The notes beneath the pieces were generated by a model. The model had not been told where the DNA came from. It saw nothing but the letters and a program-made list of their open reading frames with translations, and did not search any database. A stretch of DNA of 5,862 nucleotides from the NCBI GenBank assembly GCA_027347545.1, contig DAIEQT010000287.1, forward strand, positions 1-5,862. The letters run 5' to 3'. Both the position numbers and the translations under genes were made by a program. Positions 5,711-5,862 of this stretch are shown here, piece after piece. How positions within the stretch are numbered: position 1 is the stretch's first letter; each line of letters begins with the position of its first letter. Source of the stretch: Ignavibacteria bacterium (GTDB taxonomy: Bacteria; Bacteroidota; Ignavibacteria; Ignavibacteriales; Melioribacteraceae).

Positions 5711-5812
5711 CCCGCTCCGACTCATCGGAGACGAGGCGAGTAGTCGAGAAATGAGAATTTTGCTTCATTCACACTTCGACTTCTCGCCTCGCTGAGCGCG
5801 AGTCGAAGCGGG
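5711..5812. repeat. 102-base imperfect palindrome (REP/MITE-like)
   Basis: Two nested arm pairs fold this region back on itself. The outer arms (5711-5723 and 5800-5812) match at 12 of 13 positions; the inner arms (5732-5747 and 5776-5791) match at 15 of 16. Near the tip, AATGA (5750-5754) pairs with TCATT (5765-5769). A smaller perfect hairpin, CTCCGA/TCGGAG (5715-5730), and an 8-bp pair, CTTCGACT/AGTCGAAG (5774-5808), offer alternative folds. It is rich in CG, unlike its neighbours, and encodes nothing convincing. The style (cattttgagcg...cttcgact...gagtcgaag) resembles dispersed intergenic palindromes of Bacteroidota genomes; that is from memory and not verified. Confidence 0.6.
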
Positions 5813-5862
5813 TAAATTGTCTTCAGGAGTTTATTTCTACCGCTTACAAGCCGAAAGTTTTG
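5796..5862 (+). pseudogene. T9SS type A C-terminal sorting-domain remnant, running off the right edge
   Basis: After a TGA at 5793-5795 the plus-strand frame reads ARVEAGKLSSGVYFYRLQAESF to the window end. The core LSSGVYFYRLQA is the hallmark of the type IX secretion C-terminal sorting domain (usual form: L-x-SG-[IV]-Y-F-Y-[RK]-L-x-A, then ...TKKM and a short end). This domain directs large secreted proteins through the outer membrane and is then cleaved. Here the expected preceding part of the domain and the whole cargo protein are absent. Upstream lie the stop codon and the palindromic element, and no plausible ATG start exists in frame. It is therefore most likely a gene remnant whose 5' part was lost or displaced at the repeat. 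Residues before 5811 are encoded by the palindrome's right arm. About ten to twenty more codons would be expected beyond the window. Confidence 0.7.

Noticed and set aside
5671..5754. Short plus-strand frame starting ATG at 5671 (27 codons, MRLFQKGKKVILSAR...)
   Set aside because: It runs into the palindromic arms, has no ribosome-binding site and resembles no known small protein.
5510..5810. CRISPR array considered for the repeat-rich right end
   Set aside because: The repeats are inverted and irregular, with no evenly spaced direct repeats or spacers.
5722..5862. Minus-strand frame open from the right edge to a TGA at 5722-5724 (QNFRLVSGRNKLLKTIYPLRL...)
   Set aside because: It is the antisense shadow of the T9SS sorting-domain fragment and the palindrome. 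The plus-strand frame has a recognisable motif; this one has none.

Overview
The window is AT-rich chromosomal DNA, most likely from a member of the Bacteroidota/Ignavibacteriota side of the FCB group. Four things point there. Promoters match the Bacteroidota pattern (TTTG or TTG, 19-20 bases, TAnnTTTG); the clearest one is upstream of the tRNA gene. The right edge encodes a type IX secretion (T9SS) C-terminal sorting signal. A small secreted protein has the fibronectin-III-like style (WQASAETN...YEIERK) common in that group. Several start codons have weak or no Shine-Dalgarno sequence. This placement is inference; no rRNA is present to confirm it.

Layout. On the minus strand, reading right to left, lie a MATE efflux pump (2821 to 1469), a short secreted FN3-like protein (1418 to 1020), the nucleotide pyrophosphatase Maf (989 to 411) and a YacP-like NYN-domain protein (327, running off the left edge). 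The gaps are 50, 30 and 83 bases, so these could be one transcription unit, but internal promoter candidates precede the FN3 gene and the NYN gene. Divergent from the MATE gene is a double helix-turn-helix regulator (2918 to 3463), a plausible but unproven local regulator. It converges on a minus-strand tRNA-Ala(GGC) gene (3599 to 3527), which has its own well-formed promoter just past the end of phoD. A secreted PhoD-like phosphatase/phosphodiesterase (5005 to 3680) lies divergent from a small lipoprotein with a CX4CH cytochrome-c-like site (5108 to 5509). The 102 bases between them hold a good promoter and two perfect inverted repeats, one of them inside the promoter spacer.

The right end (5510-5810) has no gene but two fold-back elements: a roughly 130-base element with 11-base imperfect terminal inverted repeats, and a 102-base imperfect palindrome. 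Directly after the palindrome, in an open frame with no credible start, comes the recognisable tail of a T9SS type A sorting domain. It looks like a gene remnant cut by, or fused to, the palindromic element.

Most of the window is ordinary housekeeping and envelope functions. I do not see a complete novel defence or mobile system. The items most worth a second look are the repeat/T9SS-remnant junction and the dyads in the phoD/cytochrome divergent promoter region.
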